Below are positions 63,491 through 64,000 of a DNA stretch of 64,000 nt, one piece after another. This DNA is from Spirochaetales bacterium (lineage in GTDB: Bacteria > Spirochaetota > Spirochaetia > UBA9216). The notes below the pieces were generated by a model. The model saw only the letters and a program-made list of their open reading frames with translations, had not been told where the DNA came from and did not search any database. Location: contig JAEKNX010000007.1 in the NCBI GenBank assembly GCA_016839055.1, forward strand, positions 186,001-250,000. Reading direction: 5' to 3'. A program made the translations under genes and the position numbers. How positions within the stretch are numbered: position 1 is the stretch's first letter; every line of letters starts with the position of its first letter.

Positions 63491-64000
63491 ATGATGAGTA
63501 GACTATTTAAACTGATGTTTTTGCTTGTTATCTCATTTCAGCTGTCCTCATGCGTTGAATCAGGATTAATATTAGATGGTAATTATTCCGTCTACGGAAC
63601 GAGCGATATAATTGCGGGGATGTCTTTTCCTCCCTTTTCCAATTCGGAACAAATAAACTTTACCGTTACTGAAATAAAAAAAATGGCAATCGACAGGATA
63701 AGAACAGCAGTCGACTGGCGGAACAGAGAGCCGATTCAGGGGACTTTTTACTGGGATCCGATGGATGTTCGTATGAACACAGCCAAGGAAAATAATATAT
63801 CAGTATTCCTGACGATTATAAACCTTTGCCCTGACTGGGCTCAACTTTCCTCCGGAAGCGATGGGGCCTGCATTATAGATGAGAGCGCTCTCCAAACATT
63901 TATCGAAAAGCTATTGGAACGGTATGATAATATCGATAAAATTCAATTTGGAAATGAGTGGGAATCCGGAGCCGAAGACGGAACAGTATATATGGATCCG
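63491..64000 (+). CDS. Glycoside-hydrolase-like lipoprotein, truncated by window end
   Basis: 170 codons are visible and the frame is open to the end. Lipoprotein signal (LFKLMFLLVISFQ, then LSSC). The mature part begins like a TIM-barrel glycosidase: IRTAVDWRNREPIQGTFYWD with beta-strand FLTIINLCPDWA, and a GNEWE motif near residue 159. Asn-Glu at the end of strand 4 is the acid/base signature of clan GH-A (GH5, GH10, GH39, GH42). The exact family cannot be given from the N-terminal third. It has its own promoter and seems leaderless. Confidence 0.75.
   Translation, partial: MMSRLFKLMFLLVISFQLSSCVESGLILDGNYSVYGTSDIIAGMSFPPFSNSEQINFTVTEIKKMAIDRIRTAVDWRNREPIQGTFYWDPMDVRMNTAKENNISVFLTIINLCPDWAQLSSGSDGACIIDESALQTFIEKLLERYDNIDKIQFGNEWESGAEDGTVYMDP

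Noticed and set aside
1..64000. CRISPR arrays, tRNA or rRNA genes, complete insertion sequences, prophage
   Set aside because: No regularly spaced repeats, no cloverleaf or rRNA segments recognised, and no transposase or phage structural genes seen on either strand.

Overview
The window looks like chromosomal DNA from a free-living, probably anaerobic or facultative spirochaete (Spirochaetaceae-like). This is inferred from the mix of many short-signal lipoproteins carrying LRR, RCC1, FG-GAP and cadherin-like folds, TRAP transporters whose binding protein starts its mature part with GGQKE, a Bat/MoxR-type locus, methyl-accepting chemotaxis genes and moderate GC. No rRNA, tRNA, CRISPR array, complete IS element or prophage was recognised.

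Layout. 1-5.3 kb: end of a membrane protein gene and two large surface lipoproteins. 5.3-8.5 kb: a marR / ketopantoate-reductase-like / cation-efflux unit with a repeated palindromic operator, then decayed gene relics. 8.5-16.3 kb: a GntR-controlled aldonate/hexuronate operon (SDR, zinc alcohol dehydrogenase, mannonate dehydratase, TRAP transporter, Ldh-family dehydrogenase), ending in a terminator, followed by a LarA-family nickel racemase gene that may be a gluconate/mannonate epimerase. 17.8-24.3 kb: a compact trp operon, trpE-trpGD-trpCF-trpB-trpA, with two gene fusions and overlapping starts. 24.9-29.8 kb: a TetR-controlled operon with an MFS carrier, an enolase-superfamily epimerase and an M20 peptidase. 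30-37.4 kb: RCC1 lipoprotein, class-3 lipase, an AT-rich tetR/DUF6064 island with matching palindromes, an AraC-type membrane regulator and several broken genes. 37.6-39.4 kb: a chemoreceptor. 39.6-50.1 kb: a six-gene translationally coupled MoxR/DUF58/VWA operon ending in an unusual 1528-residue triple-VWA membrane protein. 50.2-55.8 kb: an ABC-2 exporter divergent from a NarL-type two-component system. 55.9-64 kb: a lipoprotein, a HisKA_2 kinase with a degenerate ATPase domain, a broken plus an intact CrtI-like oxidoreductase, an mscS gene with a nonsense codon, and the start of a glycoside-hydrolase-like lipoprotein.

How genes work together. The 8.5-17.7 kb block can be read as uptake by TRAP, interconversion of gulonate/fructuronate/mannonate (and, by inference, gluconate), and dehydration of mannonate to 2-keto-3-deoxygluconate; kinase and aldolase are not here. 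The 25-30 kb block fits import and breakdown of peptides or N-acyl amino acids. The Bat-like operon is probably an envelope-associated chaperone/stress machine of unknown client.

A striking general feature is the number of disrupted genes (at least seven), while very long genes remain open. This suggests real decay, although sequencing error cannot be excluded from sequence alone.
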